NCBI GenBank assembly: GCA_016840085.1
Contig: JAEOTA010000010.1
Coordinates: 1 to 50,108 of the forward strand
Direction: 5' to 3'
Source of the DNA: Promethearchaeota archaeon
Lineage (GTDB): Archaea > Asgardarchaeota > Lokiarchaeia > Sigyniarchaeales > SOKP01
Length of the DNA: 50,108 nucleotides
Part shown: positions 1 through 9,284 of the stretch, piece after piece
Position numbering within the stretch: the first letter of the stretch is position 1
Layout: each line of letters begins with the position of its first letter
Made by a program: the position numbers and the translations under genes
The notes under the pieces: model-generated
What the model saw: only the letters and a program-made list of their open reading frames with translations
Databases searched by the model: none
What the model was told of the DNA's origin: nothing

Positions 1-953
1 AAGGGCCATAGACTTTTTAATCGTACAAGTCCCACCTTATATCCTTTTTGGCGTGCTTGCTCAACGACTTCTGGCACCCCTCTTGCATTAATTCCATAGG
101 CTAAGATAACAATATCAGCATCGTCTAAATGTTTTTCCTCCCAATCATTAATTTGAGGTCTTGCTCTCCTAATTTTTTCACAAAGCCGTGTAATGAGAAT
201 TTCTGCTGCTTCTGGTGTCGATTGTGGATTACCCTCTATATCATGAGTTAAACCTGAAACATAAAAAGAATAGTTCGTTCCTGCTATTGCCATTCCAGGC
301 ACAAGATCATCATCAAAAGCTTCAAAAGGTTTATATTTCTCAGGTGGAACTTGAGGTTTTTTACGCTCTATCAATTCAATATTTGAATGTATATTAACAA
401 TTTCCATCATTTGTCCTAAAATTCCGTCCGAAGCGACAATTACAGGTATACGATATTTCTCAGATAAATTAAATGCATGTATGGTTAAATCGTACATTTC
501 TTGAACTGTAGATGGGGCTAATACAATTATTTCATAATCTCCATGAGAAGCATATCTCGTTTGATATACATCAGATTGAGATGCATTTGTAGGTTGTCCT
601 GTACTAGGCCCTCCTCTCATTATTGTGACGATAACTGCTGGTGCTTCTAACATCATTCCCAAACCTATACTTTCAGCCATAAGTGAAAAACCTGGCCCTG
701 AAGTTGCAGTCATAGCTTTCTTTCCAGCATAAGAAGCTCCAAAACAACTGGTGATTGAAGCCAGCTCATCTTCCATTTGAACAAATGTTCCATTAACTTG
801 AGGAAGACGTCTTGACATGTAAGCAGCAATTTCTGAGGATGGTGTGATAGGATAACCCGCAAAATATAAACATCCTGCTGTAATCGCACCTTCTGCGCAT
901 GCAGAATTTCCCGTAGTTAGGATTCTTTTTTCTTGGAAGTTTGCATTACTCAT
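1..953 (-). CDS. korA: 2-oxoacid:ferredoxin oxidoreductase, alpha subunit (C-terminus outside window)
   Basis: This subunit works with the beta, gamma and ferredoxin-like delta subunits in CoA-dependent oxidative decarboxylation of a 2-oxoacid (2-oxoglutarate or a related acid), passing electrons to ferredoxin in the cytoplasm. The reading frame starts at the ATG at 953 and is open for 317 codons to the left edge, where it still reads as conserved family sequence (VRLKSLWP). Typical alpha-subunit stretches are visible: an N-terminal GNSACAEGA segment, SGPGFSLMAESIG, and MRGGPSTGQPT. It overlaps the 3' end of the ferredoxin-like gene by 8 bases, so the two are translationally coupled. The beta subunit is presumably further left. 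Substrate specificity cannot be read from this sequence. Confidence 0.9.
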   Translation of the reverse strand, partial: MSNANFQEKRILTTGNSACAEGAITAGCLYFAGYPITPSSEIAAYMSRRLPQVNGTFVQMEDELASITSCFGASYAGKKAMTATSGPGFSLMAESIGLGMMLEAPAVIVTIMRGGPSTGQPTNASQSDVYQTRYASHGDYEIIVLAPSTVQEMYDLTIHAFNLSEKYRIPVIVASDGILGQMMEIVNIHSNIELIERKKPQVPPEKYKPFEAFDDDLVPGMAIAGTNYSFYVSGLTHDIEGNPQSTPEAAEILITRLCEKIRRARPQINDWEEKHLDDADIVILAYGINARGVPEVVEQARQKGYKVGLVRLKSLWP

Positions 954-1233
954 TGTTTATAACCTCCTTAATATCTTTTTCTAAAATATATAATGAAACA
1001 GTAGGACATAACCGTTCACATTGTCCGCATCCTGCACACTCTTCAGGTTTAACCACGATCGCGTAGTGGAGCATGCGACTATTGAACTTATCTTCACTTA
1101 TTTCTATTATTTCTTTTGGACAGAATGACAAACATAATTCACAACCATCGCATTGTTCAGAATCTATTATTATTTCATATTTTTTCTCGGAGGGAGGAGG
1201 TGGCAAAATGGGTGTCCGTTTAGATTTTAACAT
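946..1233 (-). CDS. korD: ferredoxin-like delta subunit of 2-oxoacid:ferredoxin oxidoreductase (2x[4Fe-4S])
   Basis: A 95-residue protein with two CxxCxxCxxxCP motifs (CDGCELCLSFCP near residue 28 and CAGCGQCERLCP near residue 67), enough for two [4Fe-4S] clusters. In archaeal KGOR/VOR-type enzymes this subunit carries electrons from the catalytic alpha/beta core to soluble ferredoxin. The ATG at 1233 is preceded by a purine-rich AGAGGA ribosome site. It lies between the gamma subunit (upstream) and the alpha subunit, whose start it overlaps. The proline-rich N-terminal extension (PPPPS) before the first cluster is usual for delta subunits. Confidence 0.92.
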   Translation of the reverse strand: MLKSKRTPILPPPPSEKKYEIIIDSEQCDGCELCLSFCPKEIIEISEDKFNSRMLHYAIVVKPEECAGCGQCERLCPTVSLYILEKDIKEVINNE

Positions 1234-1426
1234 TTTTTAATCCTCTTGTATACATACACTTCTAACTATATTTTTTTCTCTTATGCTTTAGAATAGTAGG
1301 TTCTCTTTTAAATTTGTTTTTTCAAAGTATAAGCAACTCACTAAATCGCGATTTCTTCTTATGAAATTACCTTTTTGAGAAATTAAAAGTCTAATCTTAT
1401 AAGGTTTTATAGAAAACAAATACATT

Positions 1427-1993
1427 TTATTGAGATTTATTTATTATTTCCTGATAGAGCGCTTGACCAAGTTGATAACTGTGAATATTAAGGTCTCTAA
1501 ACCGTTTTGGCATACTATTTAAAACTTGGTCATAATATTCTTCTTTTAAATCAATTTTTCCACTCTCTTTAAGATATTGAGAAAGGAATCCTAAACAAAG
1601 AATATTCGCGCTCTTGGGCATTTTATTTTCATCGGCTCGTCTTGTAATTGGAACACGGTGGATTGTACCTTTCTGGATGATTTCTTCGGCGTTGGCAATT
1701 GTATGTTCATCGATAAAAGAGAGAGTATTTTCATATATACATTCAGAGGCGCGTTCGAATCCTTTTTGATCTATAGCAATAAAAATATTAGCATCTTTAT
1801 CGCAGAATGGATATGAAATAGGAGTAGAGCTCAGAATAACATCACAAAAAATAGGTCCCCCTCTAACGGAAGGTGTATAGTCTACTGTGAGTGTTGCATA
1901 ATAATCAGCAACCATTGCAACTCGAACTAATACACTTCCTAAGAATTTGATACCTTGTCCGCCGCGACCAGAAAATCGCAATTTTAATTTCAT
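1427..1993 (-). CDS. korC: 2-oxoacid:ferredoxin oxidoreductase, gamma subunit
   Basis: A 188-residue POR-gamma domain protein. The diagnostic N-terminal SGRGGQGI motif (residues 8-15) and the following TPSVRGG segment are intact, and the length is normal for a separate gamma subunit. It belongs to the same enzyme as the ferredoxin-like and alpha subunits downstream on the minus strand. It is separated from them by about 190 bases, longer than the overlap between the other two, so there may be an extra promoter or processing site. The first ORF upstream on this strand is the methylmalonyl-CoA mutase. Whether the substrate is 2-oxoglutarate, 2-oxoisovalerate or pyruvate is not decided by sequence alone; the KGOR-like subunit arrangement favours 2-oxoglutarate. 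Confidence 0.9.
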   Translation of the reverse strand: MKLKLRFSGRGGQGIKFLGSVLVRVAMVADYYATLTVDYTPSVRGGPIFCDVILSSTPISYPFCDKDANIFIAIDQKGFERASECIYENTLSFIDEHTIANAEEIIQKGTIHRVPITRRADENKMPKSANILCLGFLSQYLKESGKIDLKEEYYDQVLNSMPKRFRDLNIHSYQLGQALYQEIINKSQ

Positions 1994-2272
1994 GAATATC
2001 TCTAATAATAGATGTAACTTGAAATTGTTTATAGTAAATAATTATAATTAATTTAACTAATTTTTTTACAAAATATGCATCATTGATATATAATTCTTCT
2101 GCAAGAAAAGGTCCATTCGCAAAACGTACACCTTCTCCCCTTTCTTGCATTCACTCTTTATTAAACTTAATATTACTTTTTAGTTCCATATTCTCCCCAT
2201 TTGCCATCTCGATCAGAAAAAGCTTTCTTTAGACCTTCTTTATATATTTGTATAAAAAATTCGCTTATTGTT
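1994..2272 (-). other. intergenic stretch with coding-like fragments, possible decayed gene
   Basis: Between the mutase stop and the gamma-subunit start the minus strand holds two short runs that look more coding-like than normal spacer here: one ending KWGEYGTKK at 2173, and one starting at the ATG at 2150 (MQERGEGVRFANGPFLAEEL). They lie in different frames and do not make a complete protein I recognise. They could be remnants of a gene broken by frameshifts, or chance. Confidence 0.25.
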
Positions 2273-3949
2273 TTAAAATATCTGAGGAGACTGATATTCT
2301 CCAAATACATCTCGTAGGACATCACAAATTTCTTGTACAGTAGCATAGGTTTTAACTGTCTCAATCATAATCGGCATAATATTTTCAGAAGAATTAGCAA
2401 CTTTTTTTAATTGATTTAATTTTTCTCTAACAAGGTTTTCATTTCGGTGTTCCTTTAAATTTTTTAGAGCTTCTTTGATTCTTTTCTCAGAGTCTTTATC
2501 ATGTTTGAATGTATCTATTTTACATTCCTCATCAATACAAAAAATATTTACTCCGATTACTTTATTAACACCCTCATCGATTCGGATTTGTTCCCTATAT
2601 GCGTTATTTATAATTTCCTGTTGAATATATGCTTTTTCAATGGCTATTGGCATACCCCCCATTTTGTCTATTTTTTCAATATATTCAATAGCTTTTTCCT
2701 CTAGTTTATTTGTTAAATATTCAATATAATAAGAACCCCCTAATGGATCAGCAACATCAGCTACTCCAGTCTCATAAGCAAGCACTTGTTGCGTTCTTAA
2801 TGATAATCTAGCTGAATCTTCAGTTGGTATTGCTAGTGCTTCATCTGCTCCACAGGTATGAAGAGATTGTGTACCACCCAGAATTGCCGCTAAAGCCTGG
2901 ATTGCAACTCTAATAATATTAACTTGAGGTTGTTGGACTGTGAGTGTACCTCCTGCGGTGTGTGTGTGGAATCTTAATCTAAGGGAATTAGGATTCTTAG
3001 CGTTAAACCGGTTTTTCATAATTGTGGCCCATAATCTCCTTGCAACTCTTAATTTCGCAATTTCTTCAAAAAAATTGTTATGTGTAGTAAAAAAGAATGA
3101 TAATCTTGGAGCAAAATCATCAATATCTATCCCTCTTTTAAGGACTTCTTCAACGTAAGAAATACCATCAGCTAGAGTAAACGCAATCTCTTGGACAGCA
3201 TTACCTCCTGCGGCACGCATATGGTAACCACATATGCTAATCGTATTAAATAGTGGTAAATAATTAGAGCAATATTCAATTATATCTGCCACCAATCTTA
3301 AGGATGGTTTTGGAGGGAATATATATGCACCTCTTGCCACAAATTCTTTCAAAATATCATTTTGAACTGTACCCATTAACTTTTCTGACTCAACACCATG
3401 CTTTTCTCCAACTGCGATATACATTGCTAAAAGAATTGCTGTTGGAGCATTTATAGTCATGCTGGTTGAGACTTTATCTAAAGGTATCCCTTCAAATACT
3501 TTTTCGAAATCCTTCAAAGAATTTACGGTGACACCAATTCTCCCTACTTCGCCTAAACATATTTTATTATCAGAATCATATCCCATCTGAGTAGGCAGGT
3601 CAAATGCTATAGAAAGTCCTTTTTGACCTTGAGATATTAAATATTTAAATCTCTCATTTGTCTTATCGGCATCAGCAAAACCGCCATATTGCCTCATGGT
3701 CCAAATTCTACCACGATACATATTTGGATATACTCCTCTAGTAAAGGGTGGAGTTCCCGGAAACCCTAAATCTTCAACGAAGTCTAGATTTTCGATATCT
3801 TCTGGACCGTAAACATGTTTTAAAGGAATTCCTGAAGGAGTTTCAAATTTTTCCTTAATTTCCCCTCTTTCAGTAAATTTCGATAAAATATTTTCTTCCC
3901 ATTCCAATCTTTTATCTACTATTTTTTTGAGTATTTCATTAGGAATCAT
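2273..3949 (-). CDS. mcmA1: methylmalonyl-CoA mutase, catalytic (large/alpha) subunit
   Basis: A 558-residue acyl-CoA mutase catalytic subunit that interconverts (R)-methylmalonyl-CoA and succinyl-CoA with adenosylcobalamin. The substrate-binding segment YRGRIWTMRQYGGF (about residue 80) keeps the Tyr typical of methylmalonyl-CoA mutases. The TVQNDILKEFVARGAYIFPP segment keeps an Arg where isobutyryl-CoA mutases differ, so methylmalonyl-CoA is the likeliest substrate. GQKGLSIAFDLPTQMGYDSD is also typical. The protein ends after the TIM-barrel part; there is no C-terminal DxHxxG cobalamin-binding domain. As in many archaea that domain must be a separate small subunit, which is not in this window. 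Neighbours downstream are oxidoreductase subunits. Confidence 0.93.
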   Translation of the reverse strand: MIPNEILKKIVDKRLEWEENILSKFTERGEIKEKFETPSGIPLKHVYGPEDIENLDFVEDLGFPGTPPFTRGVYPNMYRGRIWTMRQYGGFADADKTNERFKYLISQGQKGLSIAFDLPTQMGYDSDNKICLGEVGRIGVTVNSLKDFEKVFEGIPLDKVSTSMTINAPTAILLAMYIAVGEKHGVESEKLMGTVQNDILKEFVARGAYIFPPKPSLRLVADIIEYCSNYLPLFNTISICGYHMRAAGGNAVQEIAFTLADGISYVEEVLKRGIDIDDFAPRLSFFFTTHNNFFEEIAKLRVARRLWATIMKNRFNAKNPNSLRLRFHTHTAGGTLTVQQPQVNIIRVAIQALAAILGGTQSLHTCGADEALAIPTEDSARLSLRTQQVLAYETGVADVADPLGGSYYIEYLTNKLEEKAIEYIEKIDKMGGMPIAIEKAYIQQEIINNAYREQIRIDEGVNKVIGVNIFCIDEECKIDTFKHDKDSEKRIKEALKNLKEHRNENLVREKLNQLKKVANSSENIMPIMIETVKTYATVQEICDVLRDVFGEYQSPQIF

Positions 3950-4571
3950 TATATCAATTCTCTCATTATTTCTTTTATATAGTAAATTTAAATTTAAGAG
4001 TATTTTTTTCTTTGTCGTCTAAATAATTAAATATCTTTTGATAAATATTTTTTTTAAATTTTCATATTGAATAAAGAATTCTCCAATAATTTAAATACCT
4101 AATTTGAATATTTCCGTTTTGAAGAAAAATATAACTATAGAAGAATCAATAATAACAATAGTTATCTAATAATTCATAGTGTACGGATATAAACTCTTAA
4201 ATATACCATCAAAAAATATATTTTTGGCTGTTAATACACAATTTTCAATAAATAATGCAATGAAAACTTTTATTCATTGTTAATTTGGCTCAAAAATATA
4301 AGCACTTACTTTTTTACTTTCTAAATCATTAAAAATTTACTATTATTGAAGTTTTACTCCCAAAATTTAAGAAAAAAATTATAGAAATTATTCAAAAATA
4401 TCTTTTTCATGTCGACATTTAATGAGAAATTAGAAATCATTACATTTTTCATTAACAAAAGTTTTTAAAAAGAAAAAATTTAAGAGCATCTTATTTTATA
4501 TAAAATTCTGAAGAGTTTATTTCACATACAAATTTTAATTATTCAAATTAAATACTTCTATTTAATGAAAC
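3950..4571. other. long AT-rich divergent intergenic region
   Basis: This spacer lies between the mutase (minus) and a histidine kinase (plus). It is very AT-rich with no ORF that looks coding, no tRNA-like segment and no clear repeat. It must hold the two divergent promoters. An AT-rich TATA-like run (ATTAAATAC, about 4548-4556) sits roughly 20 bases before the kinase ATG, which would give a nearly leaderless kinase transcript. Confidence 0.5.
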
Positions 4572-6464
4572 ATGATATTTAAAGAGAAATTTAGTTTAAT
4601 TACGTCAAAAATAGATTATAGATCTATTTTTAAGTTAATTCCTACTCCCATTTATCTTTGGCAGAAAGTAGATGATGAGTTAGTTTTAATTAATTTTAAT
4701 AATGCTGCTAAAGAAATCACTGACGGTAAAATTAAAAGCTTTTTAGGGATCAAAGCTTCAGAATTACATAAAGAACAACCACAAATTTTAGAGGAACTCT
4801 ACCAATGTATGAATGAACATAAATATATCTCAAGAGAAATGTTATATCATTATCAATCTACAAACCAGGATAAAGTTCTCTTTGTAATTTATGATTTTAT
4901 CCCACCAAATTTAGTACTAGTTCATACAAAAGATATTACAGAACAAAAAACAATAGAAGAAAAATTACGGGAAAATGAAATACGTTATCGTACCATTGTA
5001 GAAAACTCTCATGATGGAATTCTTATTGTAGATGATAATTATAAATTCACCTATATAAATAATACACTGTGTAAAATTTTAGGATACTCTTATGATGAGA
5101 TAGTTGGTCAAGATTTTCGAAATTTTCTAGACGAAAAAAGTAGAAAACTTGTAGGGGATCGTTATGTTCGTAGACAAAGAGGGGAAAAGGTACCCCCGAG
5201 ATATGAATTTAACGTAATAAGAAGTAATGGCGAAAAAAGGCGCGTAGAAATAATTTCTACTGTAAATACAGAGTTAAGTGGGGGAATTAAGACCATTGCT
5301 CAAATCTTAGATATTACAGAGCGTAAAAAAATAGAAAAAAAATTAAAAAATTCAGAAAAAAAATTTCGGAGGATATTTGAAGATTCACCTTTTTCTATAG
5401 TCTTATTCGATTTAAATGGAACAATTGTTGATTGCAATCCAGCAACAGAAAAATACAGTGGACATAAAAAGGATGAATTATTAGGTAAAAATTTCAGAGA
5501 TCTTTCATTTATTCATCCAGACTATTCACCATTACTTATAAATCTCTTTAATCGATTTTTGAAAGGAGAAAAAACTTATAATATAGATCTTCAAATGTAT
5601 AAAAAAAATGGAGATTTGGTTTGGATAGATTTACAAGCTTCTCGAATTAAATTAAATGGAAAAATTTTTTTCCAAACTATGATACATGATATTACTAAAC
5701 GAAAAAAAGCAGATCTTCTTGTAAGAGAGCAAATTAGAAGACTAAAAGAAATAACTCAAATTCAAAAAGAATTTATTACTAGAGCTTCTCACGAATTAAA
5801 AACTCCTTTAATGTCAATAAGTGGAGCGAGTGAATTTCTAATTGATGTTTATAATGATAAAATAGATAAGAATGCTTTAGAAATGCTTGAAATAATAGAT
5901 AGAAATAAAAAGCGATTAGAATACCTCATTAATAACTTACTTGATATTACTCGTATGGATAATAATAAACTCAAATTAAATAGACAATCATATAACATAT
6001 GTGAAATAATCAGAGACATTTCGAATGAGATGATGTATCTTTTTAAGAAACGTAAAATCAATTTAGAATTAGAACTTCCTCTGAGTATAATGGTACAGGT
6101 AGATAAAATACGATTTGAACAAGTAGTTACAAATTTACTTTCAAATGCTATTAAAAACACACCTCCTAATAATCAGATTAACATTTTAGTCAGACATAAA
6201 GGAAAAAGCGTTGAGATGTCTATTAATGACACAGGAATAGGCTTAACTAACGAAGAAATTAATAAAATCTTTACCAAATTTGGTAAAATAGAAAGATTCG
6301 ATAAAGATTTAGAATTTCTTGATATCCAAGGTTCTGGTCTTGGATTATATATCTCAAAAGAAATTATCGAATTACATGGGGGTCATATTAGTGCAGAATC
6401 CGCTGGAAGAAATATGGGCGCAAAATTTACAGTTGAATTACCAATAAATAAACCTATCTCTTAA
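4572..6464 (+). CDS. multi-PAS sensor histidine kinase
   Basis: A 630-residue soluble sensor kinase with no membrane segment visible. Three PAS-like domains lie at about 16-125, 137-253 and 263-378, linked by the usual DIT(E/K)(R/Q)K endings. A HisKA segment follows with the phospho-acceptor His at about 407 (ASHELKTPL), then a HATPase_c domain with an N-box (NLLSNAIKNTPP), G1 box (DTGIGL) and G2 box (GSGLGLYISKEII). It should autophosphorylate in response to an intracellular signal sensed by a PAS domain; no ligand can be assigned. No receiver-domain protein is adjacent, so the partner is elsewhere. It is a paralogue-type match to the kinase at 35597-37864, especially in the catalytic half. 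Confidence 0.93.
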   Translation: MIFKEKFSLITSKIDYRSIFKLIPTPIYLWQKVDDELVLINFNNAAKEITDGKIKSFLGIKASELHKEQPQILEELYQCMNEHKYISREMLYHYQSTNQDKVLFVIYDFIPPNLVLVHTKDITEQKTIEEKLRENEIRYRTIVENSHDGILIVDDNYKFTYINNTLCKILGYSYDEIVGQDFRNFLDEKSRKLVGDRYVRRQRGEKVPPRYEFNVIRSNGEKRRVEIISTVNTELSGGIKTIAQILDITERKKIEKKLKNSEKKFRRIFEDSPFSIVLFDLNGTIVDCNPATEKYSGHKKDELLGKNFRDLSFIHPDYSPLLINLFNRFLKGEKTYNIDLQMYKKNGDLVWIDLQASRIKLNGKIFFQTMIHDITKRKKADLLVREQIRRLKEITQIQKEFITRASHELKTPLMSISGASEFLIDVYNDKIDKNALEMLEIIDRNKKRLEYLINNLLDITRMDNNKLKLNRQSYNICEIIRDISNEMMYLFKKRKINLELELPLSIMVQVDKIRFEQVVTNLLSNAIKNTPPNNQINILVRHKGKSVEMSINDTGIGLTNEEINKIFTKFGKIERFDKDLEFLDIQGSGLGLYISKEIIELHGGHISAESAGRNMGAKFTVELPINKPIS

Positions 6465-6567
6465 AAAATTTAAAACCACTTCTGTTGATAAAAATTTTAG
6501 ATTCCAAGAGGGATTAAGAGATTAAATATACTTTTAAGAGATAACGGGATTTAATCTCTAAAAATCA

Positions 6568-6930
6568 TTAAAATGGTTCAAAAACATATGTATAAACTTT
6601 TTTTCCATCCAAATTATCACAGATTTTAGTATAGATAGGTTTTAATTTCATTCCTGTTTTTAAATTTTCTTTTGTTATTATTTGTCCAAGTGCTTTAATT
6701 CCATTTTTAAACTCTACAACTCCAAGAGCATAAGAATTTTGATCACGAAATTCAGCAGGAGGTGCTTTTAAAATAGTATAAGTTAATAATTTGCAAGTTT
6801 CTGAGGCTTCGATTAAAGAGAATTCAGTGTGTTTACAATTTAAACATCTTAAATGTGATTTATGTTGTAAAAATCCGCAATTATTGCATTTATTCCACTC
6901 AATTTTTTCTTCGCTATTCATTAAGATCAT
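6568..6930 (-). CDS. DUF35 OB-fold protein with rubredoxin-like zinc ribbon
   Basis: A 120-residue protein with an N-terminal zinc ribbon (CNNC near residue 15, CLNC near 29) and a C-terminal OB-fold segment (SYALGVVEFKNGIKALGQI, then LKTGMKLKP), the DUF35/ChsH2-type architecture. Proteins of this family pair with thiolases, HMG-CoA synthase or thiolase-fold aldolases and bind acyl-CoA. The expected partner is not adjacent; the nearest thiolase-fold gene is at 23424-24647. The start could be the ATG at 6930 or three codons downstream (MNSEEK). The gene is convergent with the kinase upstream on the plus strand. Confidence 0.85.
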   Translation of the reverse strand: MILMNSEEKIEWNKCNNCGFLQHKSHLRCLNCKHTEFSLIEASETCKLLTYTILKAPPAEFRDQNSYALGVVEFKNGIKALGQIITKENLKTGMKLKPIYTKICDNLDGKKVYTYVFEPF

Positions 6931-7008
6931 ATACTCTTATCTTAAACTCATTTATAGAAGAAATTGTAGATATAAAAAAAATTTTCGTTCCACTTAGTTT
7001 TACAATTA

Positions 7009-9144
7009 CTAATCTATTTGATTTGAAAAAATATCCAAGTCTAGACTTTTTTTTATAAAAATTTCCACTATTAGCGATTTAAGTGAAGGGATATCTTTTA
7101 ATTCAACATTTCGGCTTGACTTATAGAATTTATTTAATGTCTCCCATATAGAGGTAGTATTTTGTATATGTTCTTTAAATGCAATTAATTTTCGACTTGC
7201 TAGATATGTTTGCCCTTTGAATAAATAACATATTGAAAACGTCTCAACTGATTGCATGAGTATAGTATATTCGCCAAATTTAGCCCTATCAAGTCCCTTA
7301 GAAAAGAGTTCCCCACTAAAAGAATTAAAAGCACTTAAAAATCCACTTATAAGATCATCTTCAAAAGCCCATTTTTCTGCAAATTGGTTAGAAAATAAAG
7401 GAAAACCACCCTCTCCTATAATTAAAAGTAGCACAGGAACTTCAGGGGTTAATTTAGGGAGTTCAACTGCCTGTTTTCCTTGCATACGATCTATAACCCC
7501 ATCAAAGGAGGCTAATTTTATGCGTTCAGACATAGGGGCATTTATTTTTTTAAGATTATCCCAATCATTTAATTGTTCCAATAAATTATCATGTTCACTA
7601 GAAATCTTTATAGCTAACAATTTAAGACCATGTAGCTCAGCAATACGTTGAGCGTGTGTTAATAATTGTTTAGCTTCTACAATATCCATTTGGATTAATG
7701 CCAGCTTTGCTTGTAACAATTTTGTCTCAGTTAACCATAAATAAGCATGTTGATTCTCCGCTATCGTAGACATTCTATTAATTAGTGGATTAATTTCATC
7801 CAACACTTCTGGATTATTAGTCATGAATAATTCATCTAAAAAAAGATCACATAAATTAACTATGGCCTGGAGATATAATCGAGGAGTAATAGGTTCACTA
7901 TCAACTATTTGTTTAAGTAATAGTTCGGCTTCGGAATGATTTCGAATTCGACCTTTTATTTTCAACATTAATGCTTTCGCTATCTTGTAAGCTTGGGTGG
8001 GGGCTTTGCTTTCCATTTGTTGAGAAACTTGCTCTAATTGCGTTAAGTATATTTGAGCTTGCTCAAGAGAATTTTTATCTAGATTTGTTAGAACTAAATA
8101 AAAAAGTGAGGAGTATATACCATGCGGTAAATTGAGTTTTTCTGAAAGTGTCAAACTACGCTTAAGATAATCTATAGCTTTGTAAAAATCTCCTTTCATT
8201 CTATAAGTAGACCCTATTCCCATTAAATTATATGTAACTCCTTCGATGTAGTCCTCATTCTCTGCAAGCGAGACCGAACGTGTATAATATCTTAGAGTCC
8301 TATCTAACTCGCCTTTCTCTTTGTAAATAGCGCCTAAAGTATGCAATGAACCAGTTTTAGCAGTGATGCTCATTTCGTTAATTGTTAAACTCTGTTTGCA
8401 ATAATTCAAAGCCTGATCGAAGTCACCCTTTATATAATAGCAAAGCCCAACTAATGCAAGGTTTGATGCTATACCAATCTGATTTTCTAATTCTTTTTGA
8501 ATTGCTAAACTCTTTAAAGCGTAATCTAAAGCTTTGTTAGGCTCACTTTTATACAAATATATATCTCCGAGTAGCCAATAAATAAGTGAAATATCGATTT
8601 TTTCCGCTACCTTTTCTCTTGTTTCAACCCAATGTAATGCTAGCTCTAATGCCTTATTAAGATCATCATTTAAACGATAAATTCTGGATTTTATTATTAA
8701 AAAATCCGATTGTTGTCTAGAAAGATTTAAGTATGTTTCACCAGAAACTGAATTAAGTAATTTTTCAGCCTTTAGTATTAGATCAAGTGCTTTATCTTGC
8801 TCACCTAGAAATGCAATATAAGATTTAATAAGGAGACCATCGATAGTACTAGTTATATCTCCCATTCTTTGACTCAGATCATAAGCGAGTTCCCCAAATT
8901 CTACAGCTTTCTTATATTGTTCCTTATAATTATATATTCTTCCTTTCAAGATTAGTGTTGATAATTCATCTTTGGGAGTGTTTGTTTCTTCTCTCTCAAA
9001 ACTCGTTAATATTTCAAGCGCTTTCTCAAACTTAGCTTTATACATCAGTTGTTCTACATTTATTAGTTCATCGGATTTAGATTCGAACAAATTTACTTGT
9101 CTCCCATTATGAGAAAAAAATCTCGGAATAGAATTATCTTTCAA
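7009..9144 (-). CDS. TPR-repeat protein with C-terminal longin-like domain
   Basis: A 711-residue protein. Residues about 20-540 are tandem tetratricopeptide repeats with clear repeat signatures such as A(L)xYxxxSLxIxxE and GDFxxALxYCKQSL. Residues about 565-690 form a different domain (LLLIIGEGGFPLFS, then DDLISGFLSAFNSFSGELF, then a GEYTILMQ strand and YLFKGQTYLASRKL). This pattern resembles the small longin/roadblock-like domains that accompany GTPases in Asgard archaea and their relatives. The TPR part is expected to be a protein-binding scaffold and the C-terminal domain a possible GTPase-binding module. No signal peptide or membrane segment is visible. The longin-like assignment rests on pattern recognition. 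Confidence 0.8.
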   Translation of the reverse strand: MKDNSIPRFFSHNGRQVNLFESKSDELINVEQLMYKAKFEKALEILTSFEREETNTPKDELSTLILKGRIYNYKEQYKKAVEFGELAYDLSQRMGDITSTIDGLLIKSYIAFLGEQDKALDLILKAEKLLNSVSGETYLNLSRQQSDFLIIKSRIYRLNDDLNKALELALHWVETREKVAEKIDISLIYWLLGDIYLYKSEPNKALDYALKSLAIQKELENQIGIASNLALVGLCYYIKGDFDQALNYCKQSLTINEMSITAKTGSLHTLGAIYKEKGELDRTLRYYTRSVSLAENEDYIEGVTYNLMGIGSTYRMKGDFYKAIDYLKRSLTLSEKLNLPHGIYSSLFYLVLTNLDKNSLEQAQIYLTQLEQVSQQMESKAPTQAYKIAKALMLKIKGRIRNHSEAELLLKQIVDSEPITPRLYLQAIVNLCDLFLDELFMTNNPEVLDEINPLINRMSTIAENQHAYLWLTETKLLQAKLALIQMDIVEAKQLLTHAQRIAELHGLKLLAIKISSEHDNLLEQLNDWDNLKKINAPMSERIKLASFDGVIDRMQGKQAVELPKLTPEVPVLLLIIGEGGFPLFSNQFAEKWAFEDDLISGFLSAFNSFSGELFSKGLDRAKFGEYTILMQSVETFSICYLFKGQTYLASRKLIAFKEHIQNTTSIWETLNKFYKSSRNVELKDIPSLKSLIVEIFIKKSLDLDIFSNQID

Positions 9145-9284
9145 TAGGGAATTTAAAAATACAAATTTAGAAGAAGAATAAATTACTTAAAAGACTTTGT
9201 AATAGTCTTGTTTAAAATTAGAATTATCTCAAAACTTTTTTCTTGTTAAAAGTTATTATTCGCTTTTTAATTCTTATGAATAAA

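Noticed and set aside
5849..6160. Minus-strand ORF of 103 aa
   Set aside because: Antisense to the HisKA/HATPase part of the histidine kinase, with hydrophobic low-complexity content; a shadow.
7256..7651. Plus-strand ORF of 131 aa
   Set aside because: Lies antisense to the intact TPR/longin-like gene, has no ribosome site and no family features; it is a shadow of that gene.
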